Below, in pieces: positions 52,909-62,646 of a stretch of 64,000 nt of DNA. Source of the stretch: Mucilaginibacter ginkgonis. Lineage in GTDB: Bacteria; Bacteroidota; Bacteroidia; Sphingobacteriales; Sphingobacteriaceae. Position 1 is the first letter of the stretch. The number at the start of each line of letters is the position of its first letter. The stretch spans positions 186,001-250,000 of the forward strand of contig NZ_CP066775.1 of assembly GCF_009754905.2 (NCBI RefSeq), in the 5' to 3' direction. Below the pieces are notes generated by a model that saw only the letters and a program-made list of their open reading frames with translations, made no database searches and was not told the DNA's origin. Both the position numbers and the translations under genes were made by a program.

Positions 52909-54717
52909 TTACGCGTCCTTCGCCGCAAAATAAGCCAGTATCGCTTTGGTTTGCTTTGTGTTTGCCACTTCCATTAACTCAGCTTCACTGGCTTCGCGGA
53001 TCTTCTTAACCGATTTAAAGTATTTCAGAAGTTTTTGAGCGGTGGTGCTGCCTATTCCGCCTATAAGCTCCAGTTCGGTGGCAAGCGTGCTTTTGTCGCG
53101 TTTCTTACGGTGAGCGGTGATGCCAAACCGGTGCGCTTCGTCGCGAAGTTGCTGGATGATCTTCAGCGTCTCCGACTTCTTATCCAGGTACAGCGGATAT
53201 TGGTCGCCGGGGTAATACAACTCTTCGAGGCGCTTAGCGATACCAATAACGGTAACTTGCTTATCTATACCCAGCAGCCTTAAACTTTTTAAAGCCGAAG
53301 ACAGCTGTCCCTTGCCGCCATCAATAATGATGAGTTGAGGCAGGTCGCCGCCTTCATCAAGCATTCGGCGGTACCGGCGGTGTACAGCCTCTTCCATTGT
53401 AGCAAAGTCGTTTGGCCCCTCAACCGTTTTTACGTTAAAGAAACGGTAATCTTTCTTAGAGGGTTTGGCGTCCCTGAACACGACTATTGCCGATATAGGA
53501 TATTTGCCCTGGAAGTTTGAGTTATCGAAACACTCGATGTGGCGGGGTAGCTGGTTCATGCGCAGATCCGTCATCATTTTAGTGAGCAAACGATCTGTAC
53601 GCACGTCCGGATTAAGCTTCTCATACTGCTCCATCTTTTCTGTCTTAAAGAACATTACATTCTTGGCAGAAAGGTCGAGCAGTTTCTTCTTTTCGCCCAG
53701 TTTAGGAATGGTGAATTTGATTGCGGAGGCGTCTTCCAGGTCGATAGCAAACGGTACAATGATTTCTTTTGATGTGCTGCCATAGCGCAGCCTGAACTCT
53801 GAAATAGCGAGTGTAAGCAGTTCTTCGTCACTTTCATCCAGGCGTTTCTTCAACTCTATTGTCTGCGTTTGGATGATTGTGCCGTGCATCACTTTCAGGT
53901 AGTTTACAAAGGCATACTTTTCTTCTGATGCAATGTTGAACACATCAACTTCGGTAATGGATGAGTTAACCACTGTCGACTTATGCTGATAGTTATCCAG
54001 CAGGTCGAATTTGCGTTTTAGCTTATGCGCTGTTTCAAAGTCAAGTTCTTTAACTGCTCTGTCAATAACAGCCCGCAGGTTCTTAATAATATCGCCGGTC
54101 TTGCCGTTGAGGATGTCCTTTATTTCCTCGATACTTTGATTGTAATCTTCAAGCGTTTGCAGGTTTTGGCAAGGGCCTTTGCAGTTGCCCAATTGGTATT
54201 CCAGGCACACTTTATACTTACCCGCGTCTATCTTTTCCTTGCTCAGGTCGAGGTTGCAAGTGCGCAGGGGATAAGCCTCGCGTACTACGTTCAAAATGGT
54301 GTGCATCATACTTACAGACGCGTACGGGCCTAAATATTTTGAACCGTCTTTAATTAGCCGGCGTGTCCAATATATACGAGGGAAAGGTTCGTTTTTGATG
54401 ATGATCCATGGGTAGGTCTTGTCATCCTTAAGCATCACGTTGTAACGCGGCTGATGCTTTTTGATCATGCTGTTCTCTAACAGCCATGCATCAACTTCGG
54501 TATCAACAATGGTAAACGTGATCTTGCGGATCTTTGATACCAGCACACGTGTTTTGGCATTGATGCCGTAATCCTTTATAAAATAGGAACCTACGCGGTT
54601 GCGCAAGTCTTTAGCCTTACCGATGTATATCAGTTCATTTTCGCTGTCCCAATACTGGTATACACCCGGCTTGTGCGGTATTTTCTTTAATTCTTCGCGG
54701 TAATCGAAACCACTCAT
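52909..54717 (-). CDS. uvrC: Excinuclease ABC subunit C
   Basis: Makes the dual incisions of nucleotide excision repair together with UvrAB. 602 residues. The N-terminal GIY-YIG nuclease (PGVYQYWDSENELIYIGKAK), the UvrB-binding UVR motif (LDFETAHKLKRKFDLLD), the C-terminal endonuclease block (CFDNSNFQGKYPISAIVVF and LIIIDGGKGQLSSALKSL), and the final helix-hairpin-helix (ELIGGIGSTTAQKLLKYFKS) are all present. No sign of damage. Confidence 0.97.
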   Translation of the reverse strand: MSGFDYREELKKIPHKPGVYQYWDSENELIYIGKAKDLRNRVGSYFIKDYGINAKTRVLVSKIRKITFTIVDTEVDAWLLENSMIKKHQPRYNVMLKDDKTYPWIIIKNEPFPRIYWTRRLIKDGSKYLGPYASVSMMHTILNVVREAYPLRTCNLDLSKEKIDAGKYKVCLEYQLGNCKGPCQNLQTLEDYNQSIEEIKDILNGKTGDIIKNLRAVIDRAVKELDFETAHKLKRKFDLLDNYQHKSTVVNSSITEVDVFNIASEEKYAFVNYLKVMHGTIIQTQTIELKKRLDESDEELLTLAISEFRLRYGSTSKEIIVPFAIDLEDASAIKFTIPKLGEKKKLLDLSAKNVMFFKTEKMEQYEKLNPDVRTDRLLTKMMTDLRMNQLPRHIECFDNSNFQGKYPISAIVVFRDAKPSKKDYRFFNVKTVEGPNDFATMEEAVHRRYRRMLDEGGDLPQLIIIDGGKGQLSSALKSLRLLGIDKQVTVIGIAKRLEELYYPGDQYPLYLDKKSETLKIIQQLRDEAHRFGITAHRKKRDKSTLATELELIGGIGSTTAQKLLKYFKSVKKIREASEAELMEVANTKQTKAILAYFAAKDA

Positions 54718-54738
54718 TTACATATTTTTAAAAAGCGC

Positions 54739-54826
54739 GTCATGCTGAGGCTCTCGAAGCATAGCGCGTTGCCTTTTACCAATTATTATTTTATGCCAGG
54801 ATTGCCGCGCTTCGCTCGCAATGACA
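54739..54826. repeat. Fragments of repeat families B and A side by side
   Basis: 54739-54762 matches a family B arm (GTCATGCTGAGGCTCTCGAA followed by GCAT). 54796-54826 matches the right half of family A (CCAGGATTGCCGCGCTTCGC followed by TCGCAATGACA). Both lie in the uvrC/PBP1A gap. Confidence 0.7.
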
Positions 54827-54849
54827 TACTGGGAAGCTTCTTTTAGGGA

Positions 54850-57093
54850 TTAAAATCCCAACTTCTTGTCCACCTCGTCTGTGCCTTGCTGCTGGTTATT
54901 GTACTGCCCGCAGTCTATAACAATGTTTAGGCCGTTTTTGGGTGCGTCAAAGTCCACATTTTTTTTTATGCCCAGCGACGAATTTGCGTAAACCTGCTTC
55001 ATGTACATGGCAAACACAGGCAATGCGGTATTGGCCCCCTCGCCAAGCCGCGTGCTGCGGAAGTGAATGTCCCGGTCTTCGCAGCCAGTCCATACACCGG
55101 TAACCAGTTGCGGGGTTATGCCTATAAACCAACCGTCGGAGTTGTCATTTGTGGTGCCGGTTTTGCCGCCTATCGGGTTATTTAGCCCGTATTTGTAACC
55201 CATACGTGCGCCTGTACCTTCTGTAACCACGGCCTTAAGCATATAAGTCATAACATAAGCGGTTTGCTCATTCATGGCCTGCACTACACGTGGTTTATTC
55301 TCGTAAAGTATGTTCCCGTTTTTATCCTCAACCCTAAGCAAATAGGTAGGTTCTGTCCACAAACCGTGGTTGGCAAATACAGAGTATGCACCCGTCATGT
55401 CATAAACAGAAGCGTCAAAAGTGCCTAAACATATGGAAGGATAAGCAGGTACAGCACTGGTGATACCCATTTTTTTGATGAGCGTCATTACCGGGGTGGG
55501 GGTCACCTCCTTCATTACGTGGGCCGTAACCCAGTTCTGCGAATTAGCTAAAGCTTTCTTCAAGGTAATAACACCCGGGATAGTTTCGCTTGGACTTGAG
55601 CGAGGGCACCAGGGCACACCGTAACCGGAGATAGTATCAGGGACGTTGTTCACTTGCAGGCACGGCGAGAACCCGTTATCTACGGCCACAGCATAGGTAA
55701 ATGGCTTAGCGGTCGACCCTACCTGGCGTGTGCCCATTTGCACCTGGTCATATTTATAGTGCTTAAAGTCTATGCCGCCTACCCACGCTTTTACAAAGCC
55801 TGTTGTTGGGTCCATGCTCATCATGGCGTTACGTAAGGTAAACTTGCTGTAGATGATAGAGTCGATCGGGCGCATGGTGGTATCTATGTCGCCGTGCCAA
55901 GTAAAGATGTTCATCTCTGCCGGCTGGCGGAAGTTTTCCTTAATCTCATCGTCAGTTTTGCCATCAGCTTTTAGCTCGCGATAACGGTCGCTGCGGCGCA
56001 TGCCCTGGTCTATCAGCAGGTCATAATTGTTTATCTCTTTATGAACGTTGTGGCCTTTCCAATGGTCGTTGAACTGAGCCTGCAACTCGCGCATATATTT
56101 TTTCTGCGCAGCCTCGGCATATTCCTGCATATCGTAGTTCAACGTTGTATATATCTTCAGGCCGTCGCGGTCAAGGTCGTAAGGGGTGCCATCGGGTTTG
56201 TTGATAGACTTTTCTTCAAATATCTTTTGGATGTCTTTCTTCAATACCTGCCTGAAATAAGTGCCCAAACCTTCGTTATGATCTATCGGGTGGTAATTTA
56301 TACCTAAAGGTTTTGCCTTGAACTCCTGGTATTGGCCATCGGTCAGGAAGTTCTCCTGGCTCATACGGTACAAAACAAAGTTGCGGCCGGTAAGCGCGTT
56401 GTCCGGGTGACGAATAGGGTTATAAAGCGTGGGCGCGTTTACCATACGCACCAGCAGTGCTGCCTGATCGGGCGTCAACTTATCCGGCGTGGTATTAAAA
56501 TATGTCGCCGATGCTGATGAGATCCCAAACGTATTATGCGCACCAAAATCAACGGTATTCAAATACATTGTCAGAATTTCCTCTTTAGTATAATTACGCT
56601 CGATGCGTACGGCGATGATCCACTCCTGAAGTTTTTGAATAATCCGCACAAACGGATTATGTGAGCGTTCCCTGCCCGAGAAGAGTATCAAGGCCAGCTG
56701 CTGCGTAATGGTACTGCCGCCTTGTTTGTGGCCGATAAGATTGTATGCGATAATTGTAAACGTACGTCCAAAATCTATACCAGAGTGTTTGTAAAAGCGG
56801 TTATCTTCCGTAGCGATCAACGCGTTGATCACATTTGGCGATATCTGTTTAAAGGTGACGTTAGAGCGGTTTTGTACAAAGTATTTGCCCAGCACTTGTT
56901 TGTCTTCGGTAATTACTTCAGATGCCAGGTTGTTCTTTGGGTTTTCTATAGTACGCAAAGACGGCAGGGCACCAAACAGCCCGAAATTTATAGCCAGCAG
57001 CATGAGCAGCAAGAAGCCGAAACACCCTATCACAAAACCCCAAAGCCTGCGGTTGTAACGCTGTATTTCTTCGGGTTTTAATTTGACGATCAT
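54850..57093 (-). CDS. Class A penicillin-binding protein (PBP1A-type transglycosylase/transpeptidase)
   Basis: 747 residues. One N-terminal membrane helix (GFVIGCFGFLLLMLLAINFG, about 19-40) precedes the GT51 glycosyltransferase (ALIATEDNRFYKHSGIDFGR with catalytic Glu, GGSTITQQLALILFSG, RIERNYTKEEILTMYLNTV). The transpeptidase has SxxK in GSTAKPFTYAVAVD, SxN in LANSQNWVTAHVM and KTG in GGKTGTTNDNSDGWF. It polymerises and cross-links peptidoglycan. It starts 3 bases after the stop of the PorW-like gene, so the two are cotranscribed. Confidence 0.95.
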   Translation of the reverse strand: MIVKLKPEEIQRYNRRLWGFVIGCFGFLLLMLLAINFGLFGALPSLRTIENPKNNLASEVITEDKQVLGKYFVQNRSNVTFKQISPNVINALIATEDNRFYKHSGIDFGRTFTIIAYNLIGHKQGGSTITQQLALILFSGRERSHNPFVRIIQKLQEWIIAVRIERNYTKEEILTMYLNTVDFGAHNTFGISSASATYFNTTPDKLTPDQAALLVRMVNAPTLYNPIRHPDNALTGRNFVLYRMSQENFLTDGQYQEFKAKPLGINYHPIDHNEGLGTYFRQVLKKDIQKIFEEKSINKPDGTPYDLDRDGLKIYTTLNYDMQEYAEAAQKKYMRELQAQFNDHWKGHNVHKEINNYDLLIDQGMRRSDRYRELKADGKTDDEIKENFRQPAEMNIFTWHGDIDTTMRPIDSIIYSKFTLRNAMMSMDPTTGFVKAWVGGIDFKHYKYDQVQMGTRQVGSTAKPFTYAVAVDNGFSPCLQVNNVPDTISGYGVPWCPRSSPSETIPGVITLKKALANSQNWVTAHVMKEVTPTPVMTLIKKMGITSAVPAYPSICLGTFDASVYDMTGAYSVFANHGLWTEPTYLLRVEDKNGNILYENKPRVVQAMNEQTAYVMTYMLKAVVTEGTGARMGYKYGLNNPIGGKTGTTNDNSDGWFIGITPQLVTGVWTGCEDRDIHFRSTRLGEGANTALPVFAMYMKQVYANSSLGIKKNVDFDAPKNGLNIVIDCGQYNNQQQGTDEVDKKLGF

Positions 57094-57096
57094 TCT

Positions 57097-59886
57097 TTAA
57101 TAATTTTTTTGGTAAAAGTCTACGTAAGTATCCAGTAGTTTCTTGTCGGCTAATTTATCCAGATTTTCTTTGGTAATGATGAAAAAGCTGTACTTGTCTG
57201 CCGGCACCTTCATTATCTGGGGCAGCAAAGGTATAATAGCACGGGCATAATCTTTAACCTCTGTAAGGCTGTTAAAATTGCCTACAAATATTAACTGGTT
57301 GTCAGGACCGGCAGTAGTCAACTGGTGACTGATGCCTCGTTGCTGATCGAAATTAGCACGGTTAAATTGCCCAAAGCCAAAACGCGACGACGACAAATTA
57401 GTTGTACCGCTGGCTACATTCACTACAAAATAATAATGTGTGCTGTCGCGAAGCGAGAAAATACTCGGCGGCGTTTTAGGTGCTGTCGTTACAACAGGTG
57501 CTTTCTGTTGAACAGGTGGTTCAGTTGGTTTTACTTTAGGCTTTTCTGCAGCAGGCGTTGCCTTTTGCGCGACAGGCTGTTTAACCGGTTGCTGCACCAC
57601 GGCATAAGTTGGCGTAACAGAAGTCGGCACAAAGCCGGCATCTGTAAAGTCGTTATCAACCAAAACCACAGGGCGGGCAGCCAATTCAGCTTCGTTCGCC
57701 GCTATGAAGGAGAGGTGCTGGTTAACCAGCGGACTGATCAATTGGTCATCCGGGTAGGTTTTGATCAGCGCCAGCAGATCGGCTTTAAATGGCGTGAGTT
57801 TTTCATTATGCCCTGCGGCAATGGCACGCAGGTACGCTATTTGTGCCGCAAATTTAGCTTTAGGATATTGCAATAATAGCGCGTCTGCCCGGGCTATTAC
57901 ATCAATATATTTTTTATTAGCATACAGATCATACAATTGGTCGTAAACCGTATTGAATTCTGCATCTATATCATTCATCTTGCGGCTATACTCGGGGTCG
58001 AGGATTATCTTCGCGAAGGTGGTCTCGGGATAATTTTTTAACAGCAGGTTTTTGTAATAATCAGACTTTGCGATATCTATGTTGCTGTATAAGCGGTACA
58101 GGTTGTAATAGATGGCCGGCTTGTCATTATTGTCTGGAAAACGGCTTAGCAAAATTTCGAAAGACGCGATCGACTCTTTGGGGTCTTCCAGCACATCGCG
58201 GTAAAAATTAGCCAGAAGAAAGTATGCCGCATAGACCCTCGAGTTAGATTGCGCCAATAACTCGGGCGTGAGCGGGAGGTTCTGCAGCAGTTGTTTTTTA
58301 TAATTGCTGCTTAGAAGGTCATCCGTACTGCGTTCATCTTTTTTAACCACGACCGAAGGATCTACCTGTGCTGCCAGGTTTTGCGTATTAGCCGTAATAT
58401 CTGATGACGTACGCAGACTACGGCGCCAGTTGTCTTCTAATTTACGGTTGCCCCAAACCCTTTTAAATGCCGTAAAACCCTGGCTAACCGAATTAACATT
58501 ATAAAAGTAAAACGTAGCATTGCCGGGGACAGTGGCTGTAGTTACAGTTGAGTTGGGTGAGTTGGCGTTAGTAAAAGCGGAATTAGTTGCTGCCAACGCT
58601 GCTGCCTTTTGTTGTGCAACAGCTTTTCTTGCATATTCGTTCAGCAAGTCGGCACGGTCTTTTTCGTTTAGCTTTGCCAAACGTTGCAAAGTATCTTCAC
58701 GTGCGATAATGCCCAGCTGTTCGCCCAGCACAGTAAGGTTGTTTGCCCGTAACTGTATAGTACGATAACCGGGATAGGTTGGCAGCATATTCATTAAAGT
58801 GCTGTCATACAATTTTTTAGCACCGTTATAATCACCCCTGTTTTTAAAGGCGATGTCTGCCAACCGCAGATAGGTTATGGCCTTTTGGTTCTGGTTACGC
58901 GTGCTGTACTTTAGTGCCAGCCGGTAGTTTTTAATCGCGGCATCTATATTGTTCTCGGCATAATACTGATCGCCTATCTGGAAGTAGATCTGGTCTAACA
59001 GATCGGCGTTGTTGTCATTCTTAATTAGTCCCTGTAAACGCTGCAGGTGGGTAAGCTTACGGCCGTTTTGGGTATCCTCTATGCGGATACGGTTCAGTTC
59101 GGCGTTAAACGCCATCTCGAAAGACGCGTTACTTTTTACCACTTTGCTGTAGCTAGCGTACGCGTCAGCAGGTTTTTTATTGGCTTCCTGCAGTTGGGCT
59201 AAAATAAAAGTGAGCCGGTAACGCATACGGCTATTCGCTGCATCCTTAATGGCTTTCTTAGCCATTTCTTCGGCTTCTTTATAATCGCCGGCATCGAGGT
59301 CATATTGCAGCCGCGCTGCATACACACCACCAGGGTCGGCTGTTTTCTTCGTTTCGTTAAGGCCAAGCAGAGCAGTGTCTGACACCAGTTTCGCCTGGGG
59401 TAATTGTCCTAAATTCAAAAGCGAGCGTACGCGCCAGTTGCGTGCCTGCTGTACCAGATTAACATTCTGCGGATAGTTGCGGATCACGTAAGCACTAAAT
59501 TCGTCGGCTAAAAAATACTGGCCATACAGGTAGTTGGCTTTTGACTGCAACAGGTAGGCATCACCTATGTAATGGCTTTGCTCTTTAACCGCAATAATGG
59601 TGTTTGCACGGGCTATAACGCCATCCAGTTCCTTGTCTATGGCACCCTGGGCGCGGCCGGTTGTGTCCTGATAAACACGCAAAAAATCTGTGTAGTTGTC
59701 TACAAAAGACGTGGCGTAGATCTCCTGCTTTTGGCGCAGCAATTCATTAGCGTTAAAAATAATGTTGTAGTGTGCCGTTAAGTTTTGAAGCGCCCTGTTT
59801 ACGGCAGTTTTTTTCTCAAGGCTGCATGCCGCCACCAGGGTAATAAAAGCCGGGAAAAAAAGTATAGCAACGCGGTTATGCCTCAA
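57097..59886 (-). CDS. porW: T9SS-associated TPR lipoprotein PorW/SprE
   Basis: 929 residues. A lipoprotein signal (FPAFITLVAAC) is followed by NRALQNLTAHYNIIFNANE, the typical PorW/SprE N terminus, then many TPR hairpins (VYAARLQYDLDAGDYKEAEE, YLRLADIAFKNRGDYNGAKK, YNLYRLYSNIDIAKSDYYKN). A variable Pro/Lys/Ala-rich linker (about residues 765-812) precedes a conserved C-terminal domain (HYYFVVNVASG to YVDFYQKNY). In Flavobacterium and Porphyromonas the homologue is needed for T9SS and gliding. It is not next to gldKLMN but is followed by PBP1A on the same transcript. Confidence 0.85.
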   Translation of the reverse strand: MRHNRVAILFFPAFITLVAACSLEKKTAVNRALQNLTAHYNIIFNANELLRQKQEIYATSFVDNYTDFLRVYQDTTGRAQGAIDKELDGVIARANTIIAVKEQSHYIGDAYLLQSKANYLYGQYFLADEFSAYVIRNYPQNVNLVQQARNWRVRSLLNLGQLPQAKLVSDTALLGLNETKKTADPGGVYAARLQYDLDAGDYKEAEEMAKKAIKDAANSRMRYRLTFILAQLQEANKKPADAYASYSKVVKSNASFEMAFNAELNRIRIEDTQNGRKLTHLQRLQGLIKNDNNADLLDQIYFQIGDQYYAENNIDAAIKNYRLALKYSTRNQNQKAITYLRLADIAFKNRGDYNGAKKLYDSTLMNMLPTYPGYRTIQLRANNLTVLGEQLGIIAREDTLQRLAKLNEKDRADLLNEYARKAVAQQKAAALAATNSAFTNANSPNSTVTTATVPGNATFYFYNVNSVSQGFTAFKRVWGNRKLEDNWRRSLRTSSDITANTQNLAAQVDPSVVVKKDERSTDDLLSSNYKKQLLQNLPLTPELLAQSNSRVYAAYFLLANFYRDVLEDPKESIASFEILLSRFPDNNDKPAIYYNLYRLYSNIDIAKSDYYKNLLLKNYPETTFAKIILDPEYSRKMNDIDAEFNTVYDQLYDLYANKKYIDVIARADALLLQYPKAKFAAQIAYLRAIAAGHNEKLTPFKADLLALIKTYPDDQLISPLVNQHLSFIAANEAELAARPVVLVDNDFTDAGFVPTSVTPTYAVVQQPVKQPVAQKATPAAEKPKVKPTEPPVQQKAPVVTTAPKTPPSIFSLRDSTHYYFVVNVASGTTNLSSSRFGFGQFNRANFDQQRGISHQLTTAGPDNQLIFVGNFNSLTEVKDYARAIIPLLPQIMKVPADKYSFFIITKENLDKLADKKLLDTYVDFYQKNY

Positions 59887-59953
59887 AGTTTAGTATATTT
59901 TAAAAAGCTTGCCAATTTAACAAATTGTAGCAACATGATTAATAGATTTGCGC

Positions 59954-60184
59954 ATGGCTGATGCACAACAAAATAACGATGATAATAACGGTAAACAAGC
60001 CAATAATTATATAAAGTTTACCGGGCTGGCGTTTCAAATGATCGCTATCATTGGCATAATGACCTTCATAGGCTACCGCATAGATGTCTCCTCAGGGCAT
60101 CAAACCAAATGGGTAACCGCGGCATTCGCGTTGTTCGGTGTGTTCAGTTCTCTTGTACTTGTTTTTAGGGGAATTAAAGAGTGA
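59954..60184 (+). CDS. AtpZ/AtpI-like F-ATPase-associated small membrane protein
   Basis: 76 residues from the ATG at 59954. After an Asn/Gln/Asp-rich N terminus there are two membrane helices (FQMIAIIGIMTFIGYRIDV and KWVTAAFALFGVFSSLVLVF) in the AtpZ/AtpI arrangement. These proteins help assemble the c-ring or supply Mg2+ or Ca2+ to the ATPase. The stop overlaps the GTG start of the next gene. Confidence 0.82.
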   Translation: MADAQQNNDDNNGKQANNYIKFTGLAFQMIAIIGIMTFIGYRIDVSSGHQTKWVTAAFALFGVFSSLVLVFRGIKE

Positions 60185-60567
60185 AGGTTTCGGCTACCAT
60201 ATACCGCTATCTGTTTTTTCTGTTGCTGATGACCATAGGCCCTGTAGTTTTGACGGCCACAGGAGATACTTTTTTGCTGATTCCAAAGTTTTGGCTGCTG
60301 TTCGGATTTATATCTGCATTGACACTAATGACCATTATTTTAATATTGGTGGTGCAACAAATAAACAGGGATTTATATGCTCAGGCCTTTCTTGCGGCAA
60401 CAACGGTAAAGATTTTGGTCTGCTTATTTTTTGTACTCTTTTTCCTGCGGAAAACGCCTGTAAACAGGCATGTTTTCGCATTAGATTTCTGTTACGTTTA
60501 TTTCTTAAATACAGCCTTTGAAGTTTATGGTTTGTTGCGTAACTTGCGCAACCAAAATTTACGGTAG
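60181..60567 (+). CDS. Hypothetical membrane protein, probably ATP synthase subunit I-like
   Basis: 128 residues starting at GTG 60181, overlapping the previous stop by 4 bases. Four membrane helices (YRYLFFLLLMTIGPVVLTAT, KFWLLFGFISALTLMTIILI, AFLAATTVKILVCLFFVLFF, DFCYVYFLNTAFEVYGLL) match the general layout of AtpI/Uncharacterised F-ATPase gene 1 proteins. Its place between the AtpZ-like gene and atpB supports that role, though sequence similarity is weak. Confidence 0.75.
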   Translation: MKVSATIYRYLFFLLLMTIGPVVLTATGDTFLLIPKFWLLFGFISALTLMTIILILVVQQINRDLYAQAFLAATTVKILVCLFFVLFFLRKTPVNRHVFALDFCYVYFLNTAFEVYGLLRNLRNQNLR

Positions 60568-60580
60568 AAACTTCATTTAA

Positions 60581-61690
60581 ATGAACAACGGCTTAGTTTT
60601 GAACAAAAAAAATTTCACAAAATTCTTCATTTCCTGCGTTATTTTAATGCTGAGTGTATTACCAACACTTAGTTTTGCCCAGGAAAAAAGTGAGAATAAG
60701 GCCGCTGAGCCCGCAAAAGCGTTTAACCCTAAGGATATCATTTTTGAACACATCAGCGACTCGCATTCATGGCCGGTTGCCTTGCCTTTGGTTAAAGAGA
60801 TATTTCTGCCGTTGCCAATAATATTATATACCGATAAAGGCCTTGAAATATTCTCGTCAGAAAAGATCCGCGAGACGGAAGAAAACGGTGTAGTTCAACA
60901 TCCTGTTTATACCGGCAATTATAACAGCTACGTAATGGAAGGTAACCATGTTAAGGTTGCCGATGCAAACGGTAAAGTTGACGAGGCCGCGTCTAAGAAG
61001 GTGATCGATTTTTCTATTACCCGCAACGTGGCCAGCATGTGGATGGCAATGCTTATCCTGATAATTGTTTTCTTGTCTGTTGCATCAGCATATAAAAAAC
61101 GCGAAGGCAAAGCGCCTAAGGGTTTGCAATCTTTCTTAGAGCCGGTTGTACTGTTCGTGCGCGATGACGTTGCTATCCCGAATATTGGTATTAAGGCGGC
61201 ACGTTATATGCCTTTGCTGTTGACGATTTTCTTTTTCATCCTGATCAATAACCTTTTAGGTTTGATCCCGATATTTCCTGCCGCGTATAACCTTACAGGT
61301 AACATCGCGGTAACGCTAACACTCGCTGCCATCATTTTAGTAGTGGTTAACGTTAGCGGTAACAAATATTATTGGAAACACATTTTTGCACCAGATATTC
61401 CATGGTGGTTATACATTATCATGGTGCCTGTTGAGTTGATCGGCGTTATTTCAAGGCCCTTCGCGTTGATGATACGTTTGTTTGCAAACATCACCGCAGG
61501 CCACATCATCGTACTAAGTTTGATATCGCTGATATTTATCTTCAATACCATTTGGATGTCGCCGGTTTCAGTTGTGTTTGTAGTGTTTATGGATTGCATA
61601 GAGTTGTTGGTAGCGTTCCTACAGGCGTTTATCTTCACCATGCTATCTGCACTGTTCATTGGTATGGCTGTTGAAGAGCATCACCATTAA
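60581..61690 (+). CDS. atpB: ATP synthase F0 subunit a
   Basis: 369 residues, long at the N terminus compared with E. coli. A cleavable-looking signal (FISCVILMLSVLPTLSFAQ) and a roughly 130-residue extracytoplasmic domain precede the five or six membrane helices, as is usual in Bacteroidota. The essential Arg is in FALMIRLFANITAGH at about residue 300. The protein ends in a His-rich tail (AVEEHHH). It forms the proton half-channels with the c-ring. Confidence 0.95.
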   Translation: MNNGLVLNKKNFTKFFISCVILMLSVLPTLSFAQEKSENKAAEPAKAFNPKDIIFEHISDSHSWPVALPLVKEIFLPLPIILYTDKGLEIFSSEKIRETEENGVVQHPVYTGNYNSYVMEGNHVKVADANGKVDEAASKKVIDFSITRNVASMWMAMLILIIVFLSVASAYKKREGKAPKGLQSFLEPVVLFVRDDVAIPNIGIKAARYMPLLLTIFFFILINNLLGLIPIFPAAYNLTGNIAVTLTLAAIILVVVNVSGNKYYWKHIFAPDIPWWLYIIMVPVELIGVISRPFALMIRLFANITAGHIIVLSLISLIFIFNTIWMSPVSVVFVVFMDCIELLVAFLQAFIFTMLSALFIGMAVEEHHH

Positions 61691-61693
61691 TAA

Positions 61694-61987
<294 letters not shown>

Positions 61988-62010
61988 TTTCAAGCAGGCA
62001 AAAAACAAAG

Positions 62011-62047
62011 CACAGGCCCGGCGCGGTTGGCACCGGACTGTGTTTTT
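62011..62047 (+). terminator. Hairpin plus T run between atpE and atpF
   Basis: A two-step stem CACAG/CTGTG (62011-62015 and 62038-62042) and CCGG/CCGG (62018-62021 and 62033-62036) ends in five T. It lies within the operon, so partial termination or 3' end protection of the atpE message is more likely than full termination. Confidence 0.65.
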
Positions 62048-62083
62048 AAGAAAGACACTTACTTAGAATAAATAGATAAGAAT

Positions 62084-62578
62084 ATGGAATTGGTAACCCC
62101 AAGTATAGGATTGGTTTTCTGGACACTGCTATCATTTGTGATCCTTTTGATCATCCTGCGCAAATTTGCCTGGAAACCTATTTTAGGCGCGGTAACAGAG
62201 CGTGAGCGTACTATTGAGACTGCTTTATTACAGGCAGAATCTGCTAAAGAAGAGATGGCCCGTTTAACTAACGAGAACGAGCAATTAATAAAAGAAGCAC
62301 GCGCGGAACGCGACCTTATTTTGAAGGAAGCCCGCCAGATCAAAGACCAGATCATTAATGATGCAAAAGGTGCTGCCGAAGCAGAGGGCGCACGCATGAT
62401 CGAGAAAGCGCGCCTGGAAATCAACAATGAAAAAGCTATTGCGTTGGCGTCTGTTAAAACACAGGTAGCACAATTGTCTATAGACATTGCTGAGAAAGTG
62501 CTTCGCAAAGAATTTGAAGATAAACAAGAGCAGGACGCTTTAGTAGCCGACTTGCTGAAAGAAGTTATTGTAAAATAG
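62084..62578 (+). CDS. atpF: ATP synthase F0 subunit b
   Basis: 164 residues. One N-terminal membrane helix (GLVFWTLLSFVILLIILRKF, about 8-27) leads to a long charged helix (TERERTIETALLQAESAKEE and so on) that forms the peripheral stalk dimer; the end (SIDIAEKVLRKEFED) contacts the delta subunit. Confidence 0.95.
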   Translation: MELVTPSIGLVFWTLLSFVILLIILRKFAWKPILGAVTERERTIETALLQAESAKEEMARLTNENEQLIKEARAERDLILKEARQIKDQIINDAKGAAEAEGARMIEKARLEINNEKAIALASVKTQVAQLSIDIAEKVLRKEFEDKQEQDALVADLLKEVIVK

Positions 62579-62605
62579 GTTCCGGTTATTAGTTGTCTGT
62601 TTTCA

Positions 62606-62640
62606 ATAACGCACAACTCACAACTTACAACTCACAACTT
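62606..62640. repeat. Micro-tandem ACTCACAACTTACA repeat before atpH
   Basis: CACAACTCACAACTTACAAC, a degenerate repetition of an 8-base unit, directly precedes the atpH start. It is similar in style to the runs at 12499 and 22166 but with a different unit. Confidence 0.5.
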
Positions 62641-62646
62641 TAAGAA

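Noticed and set aside
57325-57876. 183-residue plus-strand frame within porW
   Set aside because: Antisense to a conserved gene, Cys/Arg/Phe-rich composition without a plausible fold.
59943-59950. TAGATTTG, a perfect match to the Bacteroidota -7 box, just before the ATP synthase cluster
   Set aside because: The start codon at 59954 would lie at or before the transcription start, and the nearest TTG is only 15 bases upstream, shorter than the usual spacer; probably chance.
62059-62616. 185-residue minus-strand frame over atpF
   Set aside because: Ser/Ala/Ile-rich mirror of the charged atpF helix; no independent signal.
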